From: Clostridia bacterium
GTDB taxonomy: Bacteria > Bacillota > Clostridia > Oscillospirales > CAG-272
Direction of reading: 5' to 3'
DNA length: 5,330 nucleotides
Assembly (NCBI GenBank): GCA_017395885.1
Contig: JAFQNM010000016.1
Coordinates: 1 to 5,330 of the forward strand
The notes beneath the pieces were generated by a model. The model was given only the letters and a program-made list of their open reading frames with translations. It had not been told where the DNA came from and ran no database searches. Below are positions 1 to 5,189 of this stretch, piece by piece (position 1 is the first letter of the stretch; the number at the start of each line of letters is the position of its first letter). The position numbers and the translations under genes were made by a program.

Positions 1-38
1 GGAATTTGAATAATCGGAGAGAAATCGGCTATCGTGCC

Positions 39-67
39 TTGCAATGGGAAAGAAAATATTGTATAAT
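39..67 (+). promoter_or_regulatory. Sigma-A-type promoter for the aminotransferase-ppa-obgE cluster
   Basis: A -35 box TTGCAA (39-44) is separated by exactly 17 bases from a perfect -10 box TATAAT (62-67). This predicts a transcript start near 74 and a leader of about 36 bases. The promoter lies inside the longer open frame that begins at position 6, so that upstream frame is very unlikely to be translated as part of the protein. No riboswitch-sized leader fits before the gene. Confidence 0.75.
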
Positions 68-110
68 ATTCTATTATAGTAATGCTCCAAAGGAAAGGAT
101 ACAAATTGAT

Positions 111-1304
111 ATGGAATACTATTTTTCAGATAAACTGAAGGCTCTCAAGCCTTCTGCCATAAGAGAGATCTTCAAGAGTCTGGGCGATCCCGAGATGATC
201 AGCCTCGCTGCGGGAAACCCCTCCCCTCTCTCCTTCCCCGTTGACGATCTGGCCCGTATCTCTGCAGATATTTTTGCAAACAGCGCCACCGCCGCTCTTC
301 AGTACGGCACAACAGAGGGCTATGCTCCCCTCGTTAAGGAAGTTGAAAAGAGAATGAAGGAAAAATTCTCCATAGGCCGTGAGGGCGATATGACTATCAT
401 CACCTCCGGCGGTCAGCAGGGAATAGAGCTTGCCTGCAAGGCTCTTTGCAACGAGGGTGACACCGTTATCTGCGAGGACCCCACCTTTATCGGCGCTCTC
501 AACGCTTTCCGCTCCTGCGGCGCCAAGACCGTAGGTCTTCCCGTAGGCGACGACGGCATCGATGCAGATGAGCTCGACCGTCTTATCGAGAGCACTCCCA
601 CAGCAAAGATCGTTTATCTTATCCCTACCTTCCAGAACCCCGGCGGATTCACCACAAGCCTTGAAAAGAGAAAGGCTATCTACAACGTGTGCGCAAAGCA
701 CGGCATTATGATAATTGAGGATAACCCCTACGGCGAGCTGAGATTTGCAGGTGAGGAGGTTCCCACCATCAAGAGCATGGATACAGAGGGCATCGTTCTC
801 TACTCCTCCTCCTTCTCAAAGATCCTCTCCGCAGGCATGAGAGTTGGATATATGTGCGGCCCCGAGCCCGTTATCCAGAAAATGGTAGTTGCAAAGCAGA
901 GCGAGGACGTTCACACCAACATCTTCTTCCAGATGCTCACCTACCGCTTTATGACCGAGTGCGATCTTGATGCCCATATTGCAGGCATCAGAAAGCTCTA
1001 TCGCTCAAAGTGTGACCTTATGCTCTCCACCCTCGACAAAGTTATGCCCGATTGCGTTAAATACACCCGCCCTGAGGGAGGCCTTTTCCTCTGGCTCACC
1101 CTTCCCGACGAGATCAATATGCCCGATTTCGTTAAGAAGGCCCTGGAATATAAGGTTGCGGTGGTTCCCGGAAGCACCTTCCTCTGCGATACCAACGGTA
1201 CGGTTAACGCTGTCCGCCTCAACTACTCCACTCCCTCCGACGATGATATCGTAAAGGGCTGCACTCTTCTCGGAGAGGCTGTTAAAGAAATGCTTAACAA
1301 GTAA
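111..1304 (+). CDS. PLP-dependent class I/II aminotransferase (2-aminoadipate/aromatic transaminase-like)
   Basis: This is a 397-residue fold-type I aminotransferase, expected to move an amino group between an amino acid and a 2-oxo acid in the cytoplasm. Visible landmarks are GNPSP (35-39) near the substrate entrance, QYG (64-66), the phosphate-binding turn TSGGQQ (98-103), PTFQNPGG (172-179) with cofactor-contacting N176, EDNPYGELR (203-211) with D204 and Y207, SSSFSK with Schiff-base lysine K237 followed by R244, PEGGLFLWL (321-329), and R369, expected to bind the substrate carboxylate. It resembles the catalytic half of MocR regulators and LysN/ARO8-like enzymes, but has no DNA-binding domain. 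The start at 111 is preferred because AAAGGA lies at 94-99 and the promoter lies at 39-67; an in-frame extension to position 6 would add 35 unlikely residues. Substrate cannot be decided from sequence alone. It is the first gene of an apparent operon, 12 bases before ppa. Confidence 0.93.
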   Translation: MEYYFSDKLKALKPSAIREIFKSLGDPEMISLAAGNPSPLSFPVDDLARISADIFANSATAALQYGTTEGYAPLVKEVEKRMKEKFSIGREGDMTIITSGGQQGIELACKALCNEGDTVICEDPTFIGALNAFRSCGAKTVGLPVGDDGIDADELDRLIESTPTAKIVYLIPTFQNPGGFTTSLEKRKAIYNVCAKHGIMIIEDNPYGELRFAGEEVPTIKSMDTEGIVLYSSSFSKILSAGMRVGYMCGPEPVIQKMVVAKQSEDVHTNIFFQMLTYRFMTECDLDAHIAGIRKLYRSKCDLMLSTLDKVMPDCVKYTRPEGGLFLWLTLPDEINMPDFVKKALEYKVAVVPGSTFLCDTNGTVNAVRLNYSTPSDDDIVKGCTLLGEAVKEMLNK

Positions 1305-1316
1305 CAGGAGGTTATT

Positions 1317-1862
1317 ATGAATATCTGGCACGATATCTCACCCGAAAGAATCACCCCCGACAGCTTTACAGCTGTTATAGAGATCTCCAGGGGAAGCAAG
1401 AATAAGTATGAGCTCGATAAGGAAACCGGTCTCCTCCGCCTTGACCGTATTCTTTACACCTCCACCCATTATCCCTCAAACTACGGCTTTATCCCCCGTA
1501 CCTACGCAGATGACTTTGACCCTCTTGACGTTCTCGTTATCTGCTCTGAGGAGATAATCCCCCTGACTCTTGTTGAGTGCTACCCCATAGGCGTTATCAA
1601 AATGCTTGACGACGGACATTACGATGAAAAGATCATCGCAATTCCCTTTTCCGCACCCAACTACAATCAGTTCAAGTCTGTTTATGAGATACCCAAGCAT
1701 AAGTTTGACGAAATGATGCACTTTTTCTCAGTTTACAAGCAGCTCGAGGACAAGGATACGGTCGTTAACGAGCTGGCAGGCCCCGAGGAGGCAAAGCGCA
1801 TAATTTCAGATGCCATCTACCACTACAACGAGGTCTACAGTCAGAGGCCGAAGCAGGACTGA
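1317..1862 (+). CDS. ppa: Inorganic pyrophosphatase, family I (soluble)
   Basis: This 181-residue enzyme hydrolyses pyrophosphate to two phosphates with Mg2+ in the cytoplasm, pulling forward nucleotide polymerisation and tRNA charging. Length matches the family (E. coli 175). By hand alignment to E. coli Ppa the active-site set looks complete: E22, K30 and E32 in SRGSKNKYE, R44, Y52 and Y56 in HYPSNYG, the signature DFDPLDV with D66, D68 and D71, then D98, D103 and K105 in the MLDDGHYDEK stretch, and Y140-K141. The start is fixed by a perfect AGGAGG at 1306-1311, five bases before ATG. The 12-base gap after the aminotransferase stop, with no terminator, implies co-transcription. Many Firmicutes use the unrelated DHH-type (family II) enzyme instead, so a family I enzyme here is a mild lineage clue rather than an anomaly. 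Confidence 0.97.
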   Translation: MNIWHDISPERITPDSFTAVIEISRGSKNKYELDKETGLLRLDRILYTSTHYPSNYGFIPRTYADDFDPLDVLVICSEEIIPLTLVECYPIGVIKMLDDGHYDEKIIAIPFSAPNYNQFKSVYEIPKHKFDEMMHFFSVYKQLEDKDTVVNELAGPEEAKRIISDAIYHYNEVYSQRPKQD

Positions 1863-1874
1863 GGCTATGCCCTG

Positions 1875-1894
1875 CTGAGCCGGGAGCGGCTCAG
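1875..1894 (+). other. Hairpin in the ppa-obgE gap
   Basis: CTGAGCCG (1875-1882) and CGGCTCAG (1887-1894) form a perfect 8-bp, GC-rich stem closing a GGAG tetraloop. It sits 12 bases after the ppa stop and just before the obgE ribosome site (AAAGGA, 1897-1902). No T-run follows, so an intrinsic terminator is unlikely. A processing signal, an mRNA-stabilising 3' end, or a modulator of obgE translation are all possible. The loop itself is Shine-Dalgarno-like, but it lies too far from the ATG at 1912 to serve as its ribosome site. Confidence 0.55.
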
Positions 1895-1911
1895 AGAAAG
1901 GACGGTTTAAA

Positions 1912-3198
1912 ATGTTTATAGATAAGATCAAAATATTCGTAAAGGCAGGTGCCGGCGGAAACGGTGCCGTGTCCTTCAGGCGAGAGAAATATGTTGCTCA
2001 GGGAGGCCCCGATGGCGGCGACGGCGGCAACGGCGGTAACATCATATTTAAAACAGATGAGGGAACAAACACCCTTCTCGCCTTCAGATACAAGAGAAAA
2101 TTCATTGCCGAGCCCGGCGGAAACGGCGAGGGCGCCAAGCGCCACGGCAAAAACGGCGCTGATATTATAATCAAGGTCCCCAAGGGAACTATTATCCGTA
2201 ACGCCGAAAGCGGCAAGATCATTAAGGATATGTCTGACGACGAGCCCTTTACCGTTTGCAAGGGCGGCCGCGGCGGCTGGGGCAACAAGCATTTTGCAAC
2301 ACCTACCCGTCAGATACCCAGATTTGCAAAGAACGGCCTGCCCGGAGACGAAAAGGAGCTTGTTCTTGAGCTGAAAATGATAGCGGACGTTGGCCTTGTG
2401 GGCCTTCCCTCTGCGGGAAAGAGCTCACTCCTTGCGGCAGTTTCGCAGGCCCGCCCCAAGGTTGCCGAATACCATTTTACCACCCTTGAGCCATCACTTG
2501 GCGTTGTTAATACAGGCGAGGACCGCGGATTCGTTATGGCAGATATCCCCGGCCTTATTGAGGGTGCGGCAGAGGGCGCAGGCCTCGGCCACGACTTTCT
2601 CCGTCATATCGAGCGCTGCAGGCTTCTCCTTCAGGTTGTGGATATTTCCGGCATTGAGGGCAGAACTGCAAGCGAGGACTTTGATACCATCTCTCAGGAG
2701 CTTGAGGAGTTTTCTGAGGAGCTGGCAGGCAGACCCAGGATCATCGCCGCTAACAAATGCGATACCATCCTCCCCGATGACGAAAACCTGGCCTCTCTCA
2801 AGATCCTTGCAGATGCCCTCGGATATAAGGTCTTCCCCATCTCTACCGTAACGAGAGAGGGCATTCACGAGCTGCTTTGTGAAATAGAAAGGCAGCTGGC
2901 CACCCTTCCCCCCATCACTGTATACGAGAGCGAGACCACCGAGGCAGACGAGGAATCCTACGAGGATGCTCTCCCCGAGGATACCGAGATCAGAAGAGCA
3001 CCCGGCGGTGCATTCGTTTGCACCGGCAAGTGGCTTGAAAAGCTTTGCGGAAGAATCAATTTTGACGATAGGGAATCCTTGATGTATTTCCAGAAATCAC
3101 TTAACGACGGCGGTATTATTGATAAGCTCCGTGCAGCAGGCTGCGCTGAGGGCGATACCGTCAAGATGTTCGATATTGAATTTGACTTTGTTGATTAA
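1912..3198 (+). CDS. obgE: Obg-family ribosome-associated GTPase
   Basis: This 428-residue GTPase binds the large ribosomal subunit during late assembly and is linked to growth and stringent control in the family. Three domains are visible. The Obg fold occupies about 1-157, with glycine-rich runs such as GGPDGGDGGNGGN (31-43), EPGGNGEGAKRHGKNG (67-82) and GGRGGWGN (118-125). The G domain occupies about 158-333, with P-loop GLPSAGKS (164-171), switch I YHFTTLEP (187-194), DIPGLIEGA (211-219), NKCD (281-284) and a G5-like IST (310-312). An acidic linker (about 338-360) leads to the Obg C-terminal domain, about 360-428, ending FDIEFDFVD. AAAGGA at 1897-1902 supports the start. It follows ppa by 49 bases, so it probably shares that transcript. 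The usual Firmicutes partners rplU and rpmA are not adjacent. All motifs look intact. Confidence 0.98.
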   Translation: MFIDKIKIFVKAGAGGNGAVSFRREKYVAQGGPDGGDGGNGGNIIFKTDEGTNTLLAFRYKRKFIAEPGGNGEGAKRHGKNGADIIIKVPKGTIIRNAESGKIIKDMSDDEPFTVCKGGRGGWGNKHFATPTRQIPRFAKNGLPGDEKELVLELKMIADVGLVGLPSAGKSSLLAAVSQARPKVAEYHFTTLEPSLGVVNTGEDRGFVMADIPGLIEGAAEGAGLGHDFLRHIERCRLLLQVVDISGIEGRTASEDFDTISQELEEFSEELAGRPRIIAANKCDTILPDDENLASLKILADALGYKVFPISTVTREGIHELLCEIERQLATLPPITVYESETTEADEESYEDALPEDTEIRRAPGGAFVCTGKWLEKLCGRINFDDRESLMYFQKSLNDGGIIDKLRAAGCAEGDTVKMFDIEFDFVD

Positions 3199-3246
3199 GG
3201 CTCAGTATACCCTTTTCAAAAGTCATACTCCTTTAATAAAATTCTG

Positions 3247-3293
3247 TTTGCACCACCCGGCTTGCGGTGGACAGATGCTGCTATCCGGGCAAA
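3247..3293 (+). other. Possible structured RNA segment downstream of obgE
   Basis: Two mutually exclusive pairings can be drawn. CCCGG (3256-3260) pairs with CCGGG (3285-3289), extended by TTTG (3247-3250) with CAAA (3290-3293). Alternatively CCACC (3253-3257) pairs with GGTGG (3266-3270). They share bases 3256-3257. The segment lies in the 220-base gap between obgE and the methyltransferase gene, just ahead of the terminator hairpin. I recognise no known riboswitch or T-box motif in it. The pairing may be chance or a degenerate intergenic repeat. The rest of the gap (3199-3246 and 3345-3405) shows no gene. Confidence 0.25.
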
Positions 3294-3311
3294 TGAAACG
3301 AAATCGGTATG

Positions 3312-3344
3312 CCGTAGGGGCGATATGCTCGCCCCTGCGGTTTT
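3312..3344 (+). terminator. Probable intrinsic terminator after obgE
   Basis: CCGTAGGGGCG (3312-3322) pairs with CGCCCCTGCGG (3330-3340), giving 11 bp with one G-U pair, a 7-base loop and a following TTTT (3341-3344). The U-run is short (TTTTGT), so termination may be partial. It lies 114 bases after the obgE stop and 75 before the next gene. The GTAGGGGCG...CGCCCC core also resembles short GC-rich palindromes seen between genes in some Clostridia, so it could be a repeat acting as a terminator. That resemblance is recollection, not a search result. Confidence 0.65.
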
Positions 3345-3418
3345 GTAAGCCTCCGGCCCCTTTGATAAAAATTTGAAAGCCCTGTCTGATATATCAAAAA
3401 TGAAGAAAGGAGAAAAAT

Positions 3419-4807
3419 ATGCTATTGCCGGAAGAATTCAAGGCCCGAATGAAGAACCTGCTCGGCTCCGAATACGGCACCTTTATCGAAGCCTTTGAAA
3501 ACAAAAGCGCTGTCCGTGCCCTAAGGGTCAATACTCTGAAGATAACGCAAGAGGAGTTCAGGGGCTGTGCAGATTTTCCCCTTTCTCCTCTCGCCTTTTG
3601 CGAAAACGGCTACATTTTCTCAGAGGAAAAGGTTGGCGGCCATCCCCTGCATCACGCCGGTGCTTTCTACGTGCAGGACCCCGGCGCCATGTGCTCCGTT
3701 GCCGCCATATCCCACGTTATCCGTCCCCATATGCGAGTGCTTGACCTTTGCGCCGCCCCCGGCGGAAAATCATCCCAGCTGCTCACCTACCTTGAGAGCG
3801 GCTGCCTTCTCGCCAACGAGATCGATAAAAAGCGAAGCCGTGTTCTACGCTCAAACCTTGAAAGAATGGGCGCCGCCCGTGCAACCGTCACAAGCACGGA
3901 TACCGCCACCCTTGCAGACTCCTTTGGAGCTGCCTTTGACCTGGTCGTTTGCGATGCCCCCTGCTCAGGCGAGGGAATGATGCGAAAATACGACGAGGCC
4001 GTTGAGGAGTGGAGCGTTGAAAACGTTCTGATGTGCGCCGAAAGGCAAAGGGAAATACTTGATAATGCGGCAAGATGCACCGCCGCAGGCGGTTATCTCC
4101 TTTATTCCACCTGCACCTTCTCCCTTGAGGAGAACGAAATGACGGTGGATGCTTTTCTTTGCCGCCATCCCGATTTTTCCATCGTCCCCGTGAGAGACGA
4201 GGCAAGAGCTGCAACGGCAGACGGAGTGAATTTTGAAGGTCACATCCACGAAATGGCCGAGTGCCGCCGATTCTATCCCCACATTTCAGAGGGCGAGGGC
4301 CAGTTTCTCTGCCTGATGAGAAGAGACGATAGCGCCGAGCCGTTTGTGCCGAAGGCCCATAATCCAAAGAAAAAAGCGAAGGAAAAGACAGCATCCGCCC
4401 TCTCAAGGGAGGAGCTCTCCTGTGCTGAAAAATTCTTTGCCGAGAATATTGAATCGTCGGGACACACCTTTGCCCGTGTGGGAGAGACCCTTATGATGGC
4501 AGACGACCTGCCACGCCACCCTGCGGAGATATTTGCGGGAGTTGCTGTGGGCACAGTGGTCAAGGGCCGCCTTGAGCCTCACCACCACCTGTTTTCTGCC
4601 TTGGGAAAAAGCTTCAAGCGAAGGATCTGCCTGAAAAGCGATTCTCCCGAGGCCATTGCCTACCTTTCGGGAGAGGTTATTGATACAGATGAAAAAAACG
4701 GCTGGTGCGCCGTTCTTATTGACGGCTGCCCCGCAGGAGGGGGCAAGATAGTGGACGGAAAGGTGAAAAACCACTATCCCAAGGGTCTGAGGCTTATAAA
4801 GCAGTAA
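3419..4807 (+). CDS. rsmF: rRNA (cytosine-C5) methyltransferase, NOL1/NOP2/Sun family, RsmF-like
   Basis: This 462-residue SAM-dependent enzyme is predicted to form 5-methylcytosine in 16S rRNA. An N-terminal RNA-binding region is followed by the Rossmann methyltransferase core with the SAM loop DLCAAPGGKS (109-118), acidic E134 in ANEID for the SAM ribose, DAPCSGEGMMRK (179-190) with C182 (family role: product release), and STCTFSLEEN (230-239) with catalytic C232. RRFYPH (283-288) closes the core. A lysine-rich linker (312-323) leads to a C-terminal RNA-binding, PUA-like domain of the RsmF type ending HYPKGLRLIKQ. The start is set by AAAGGAG at 3406-3412, six bases before ATG. It probably has its own transcript because a terminator hairpin precedes it, but I see no convincing promoter in 3345-3405. 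The family call is firm; the exact rRNA target (C1400/C1404/C1407 in other RsmF proteins) is inferred. Confidence 0.93.
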   Translation: MLLPEEFKARMKNLLGSEYGTFIEAFENKSAVRALRVNTLKITQEEFRGCADFPLSPLAFCENGYIFSEEKVGGHPLHHAGAFYVQDPGAMCSVAAISHVIRPHMRVLDLCAAPGGKSSQLLTYLESGCLLANEIDKKRSRVLRSNLERMGAARATVTSTDTATLADSFGAAFDLVVCDAPCSGEGMMRKYDEAVEEWSVENVLMCAERQREILDNAARCTAAGGYLLYSTCTFSLEENEMTVDAFLCRHPDFSIVPVRDEARAATADGVNFEGHIHEMAECRRFYPHISEGEGQFLCLMRRDDSAEPFVPKAHNPKKKAKEKTASALSREELSCAEKFFAENIESSGHTFARVGETLMMADDLPRHPAEIFAGVAVGTVVKGRLEPHHHLFSALGKSFKRRICLKSDSPEAIAYLSGEVIDTDEKNGWCAVLIDGCPAGGGKIVDGKVKNHYPKGLRLIKQ

Positions 4808-4869
4808 TTAAGGAAACGATAAATGTCAAAGCAAATAAAAAAAGCGTGACCGGTTCCTAAAAAAAGTTA

Positions 4870-4898
4870 TTGACAAAGCAGGATCAATGTGGTATTAT
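4870..4898 (+). promoter_or_regulatory. Strong tRNA promoter with extended -10
   Basis: A perfect -35 TTGACA (4870-4875) is followed after 17 bases by TATTAT (4893-4898). TGG sits directly in front of it (4890-4892), forming the extended -10 TGn motif. Transcription should start near 4905, giving a leader of about a dozen bases before the mature tRNA 5' end at 4917. The stretch 4808-4869, between the methyltransferase stop and this promoter, is A-rich and holds no convincing gene or terminator. Confidence 0.88.
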
Positions 4899-4916
4899 AA
4901 GTAGTACCGCGAGCGC

Positions 4917-4993
4917 GGGCCATTAGCTCAGTTGGTTAGAGCTACCGGCTCATAACCGGTCGGTCCAAGGTTCGAGTCCTTGATGGCCCACCA
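4917..4993 (+). tRNA. tRNA with anticodon CAU (Ile2 or elongator Met)
   Basis: A complete cloverleaf is visible. The acceptor GGGCCAT (4917-4923) pairs perfectly with ATGGCCC (4983-4989). The D stem is GCTC/GAGC (4926-4929/4939-4942). The anticodon stem ACCGG/CCGGT (4944-4948/4956-4960) closes loop CTCATAA with CAT at 4951-4953. The variable loop is CGGTC, and the T stem CAAGG/CCTTG (4966-4970/4978-4982) closes TTCGAGT. Discriminator A4990 and an encoded CCA (4991-4993) complete it. CAU can be elongator Met, or Ile2 whose C34 becomes lysidine through TilS. C4-G69 and C5-G68 in the acceptor match the TilS-favouring pairs known from E. coli, so I lean towards Ile2. An initiator is unlikely because position 1 pairs with its partner and the anticodon stem lacks the three consecutive G-C pairs. 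Its 3' end is duplicated at 5127-5146. Confidence 0.96.
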
Positions 4994-5001
4994 ACAAAAA
5001 A
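4974..5001 (+). repeat. Direct repeat copy 1: tRNA 3' end plus start of terminator
   Basis: These 28 bases, from within the T loop through CCA and the six-A run, recur exactly at 5127-5154. A further GGTTC just upstream (4969-4973) matches 5121-5125, except that copy 2 has an extra A. Copy 1 belongs to the functional tRNA. Exact duplication of a tRNA 3' end is the usual footprint of site-specific integration there, but partial gene duplication would look the same. Confidence 0.9.
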
Positions 5002-5029
5002 GCAGACCTTTGGGTCTGCTTTTTTGTTG
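4992..5029 (+). terminator. Intrinsic terminator of the tRNA gene
   Basis: A perfect 17-bp inverted repeat runs from CAACAAAAAAGCAGACC (4992-5008) to its complement at 5013-5029, around a TTTG loop. The core GCAGACC/GGTCTGC is followed by six T residues (5020-5025). Because six A residues precede the core, the structure is also terminator-like on the minus strand. The outer arm overlaps the last two bases of the encoded CCA. Confidence 0.93.
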
Positions 5030-5047
5030 CTGAGTTTTTTTAAGACC

Positions 5048-5125
5048 GAACCTTCGCCTGCTTGCAGGCTCGTTTTGCGCTTTGTTTACTTTGGCCTTCG
5101 CTAAGCCTTGGCGCAAAACCGGTTC
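5048..5125. repeat. Nested inverted-repeat segment between the two tRNA 3' ends
   Basis: Several complementary arms can be nested. GAACC (5048-5052) pairs with GGTTC (5121-5125). Inside, GCCTG (5056-5060) and CAGGC (5065-5069) close a CTTG loop, and GTTTTGCGC (5072-5080) pairs with GCGCAAAAC (5111-5119) across 30 bases. The result is a branched fold with an almost continuous outer stem, possible on either strand. No open frame with supporting features exists here. It may be a palindromic mobile repeat or the residue of an integrated element. I cannot name the family. Confidence 0.5.
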
Positions 5126-5154
5126 AGAGTCCTTGATGGCCCACCAACAAAAAA
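5121..5154 (+). pseudogene. Truncated tRNA 3' end (direct repeat copy 2)
   Basis: GGTTC, an extra A, then 28 bases identical to 4974-5001 reproduce the T loop, 3' T stem, 3' acceptor strand, A73, CCA and the A-run. The 5' acceptor strand, D arm, anticodon arm and 5' T stem are missing, and the T loop would be 8 bases, so no tRNA can fold. An alternative alignment takes AACCGGT (5117-5123) as a match to the anticodon 3' stem (4954-4960) with an internal deletion. It is either an attachment-site scar or a decayed tandem tRNA copy. Confidence 0.85.
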
Positions 5155-5188
5155 CGCACTTTTGTCTTCCGACAAAGGTGCGTTTTTT
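5149..5188 (+). terminator. Second intrinsic terminator, after the tRNA fragment
   Basis: An 18-base left arm (5149-5166, six A residues then CGCACTTTTGTC) pairs with 5171-5188 (GACAAAGGTGCG then six T residues) through a TTCC loop, with one G-U pair. The layout copies the first terminator (CAAC, A-run, hairpin, T-run), but the hairpin core is unrelated in sequence. It would end any read-through from the tRNA promoter and is A/T symmetric, so it may act on both strands. Confidence 0.9.
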
Positions 5189-5189
5189 G

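Noticed and set aside
6..110. In-frame N-terminal extension of the aminotransferase from an ATG at position 6
   Set aside because: The extra 35 residues overlap a near-perfect promoter (39-67) and do not resemble the family N-terminus. ATG 111 has a ribosome site and gives normal length.
126..701. 191-codon minus-strand open frame inside the aminotransferase gene
   Set aside because: It lies wholly antisense to a clear enzyme gene, shows no recognisable domain, and is explained by codon bias of the real frame.
3119..3376. 85-codon plus-strand open frame over the obgE end and the following spacer
   Set aside because: It starts inside obgE in another frame, runs through the terminator hairpin, and shows no domain.
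3888..4406. 172-codon minus-strand open frame inside the methyltransferase gene
   Set aside because: It is arginine-rich, low in complexity and antisense to the catalytic core; a shadow frame.
4823..4849. Eight-codon frame MSKQIKKA with AGGAA at 4811-4815 upstream
   Set aside because: It is very short, in an A-rich stretch where such frames arise by chance, with no neighbouring leader-peptide logic because a tRNA promoter follows.
4808..4869. Terminator for the methyltransferase gene (AGGAA 4811-4815 with TTCCT 4854-4858 before an A-run)
   Set aside because: The arm is five bases with a 38-base loop and is followed by A rather than T residues on the plus strand; too weak to call.
4928..5116. 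62-codon minus-strand open frame ending in DSNLGPTGYEPVALTN
   Set aside because: Its C-terminal part is the reverse complement of the tRNA, the classic antisense-tRNA artefact, and the rest crosses the terminator and palindromes.
5002..5126. A complete integrated element between the tRNA repeats
   Set aside because: About 125 bases cannot encode an integrase or cargo and no coding frame is supported; at most a remnant or a non-autonomous unit.
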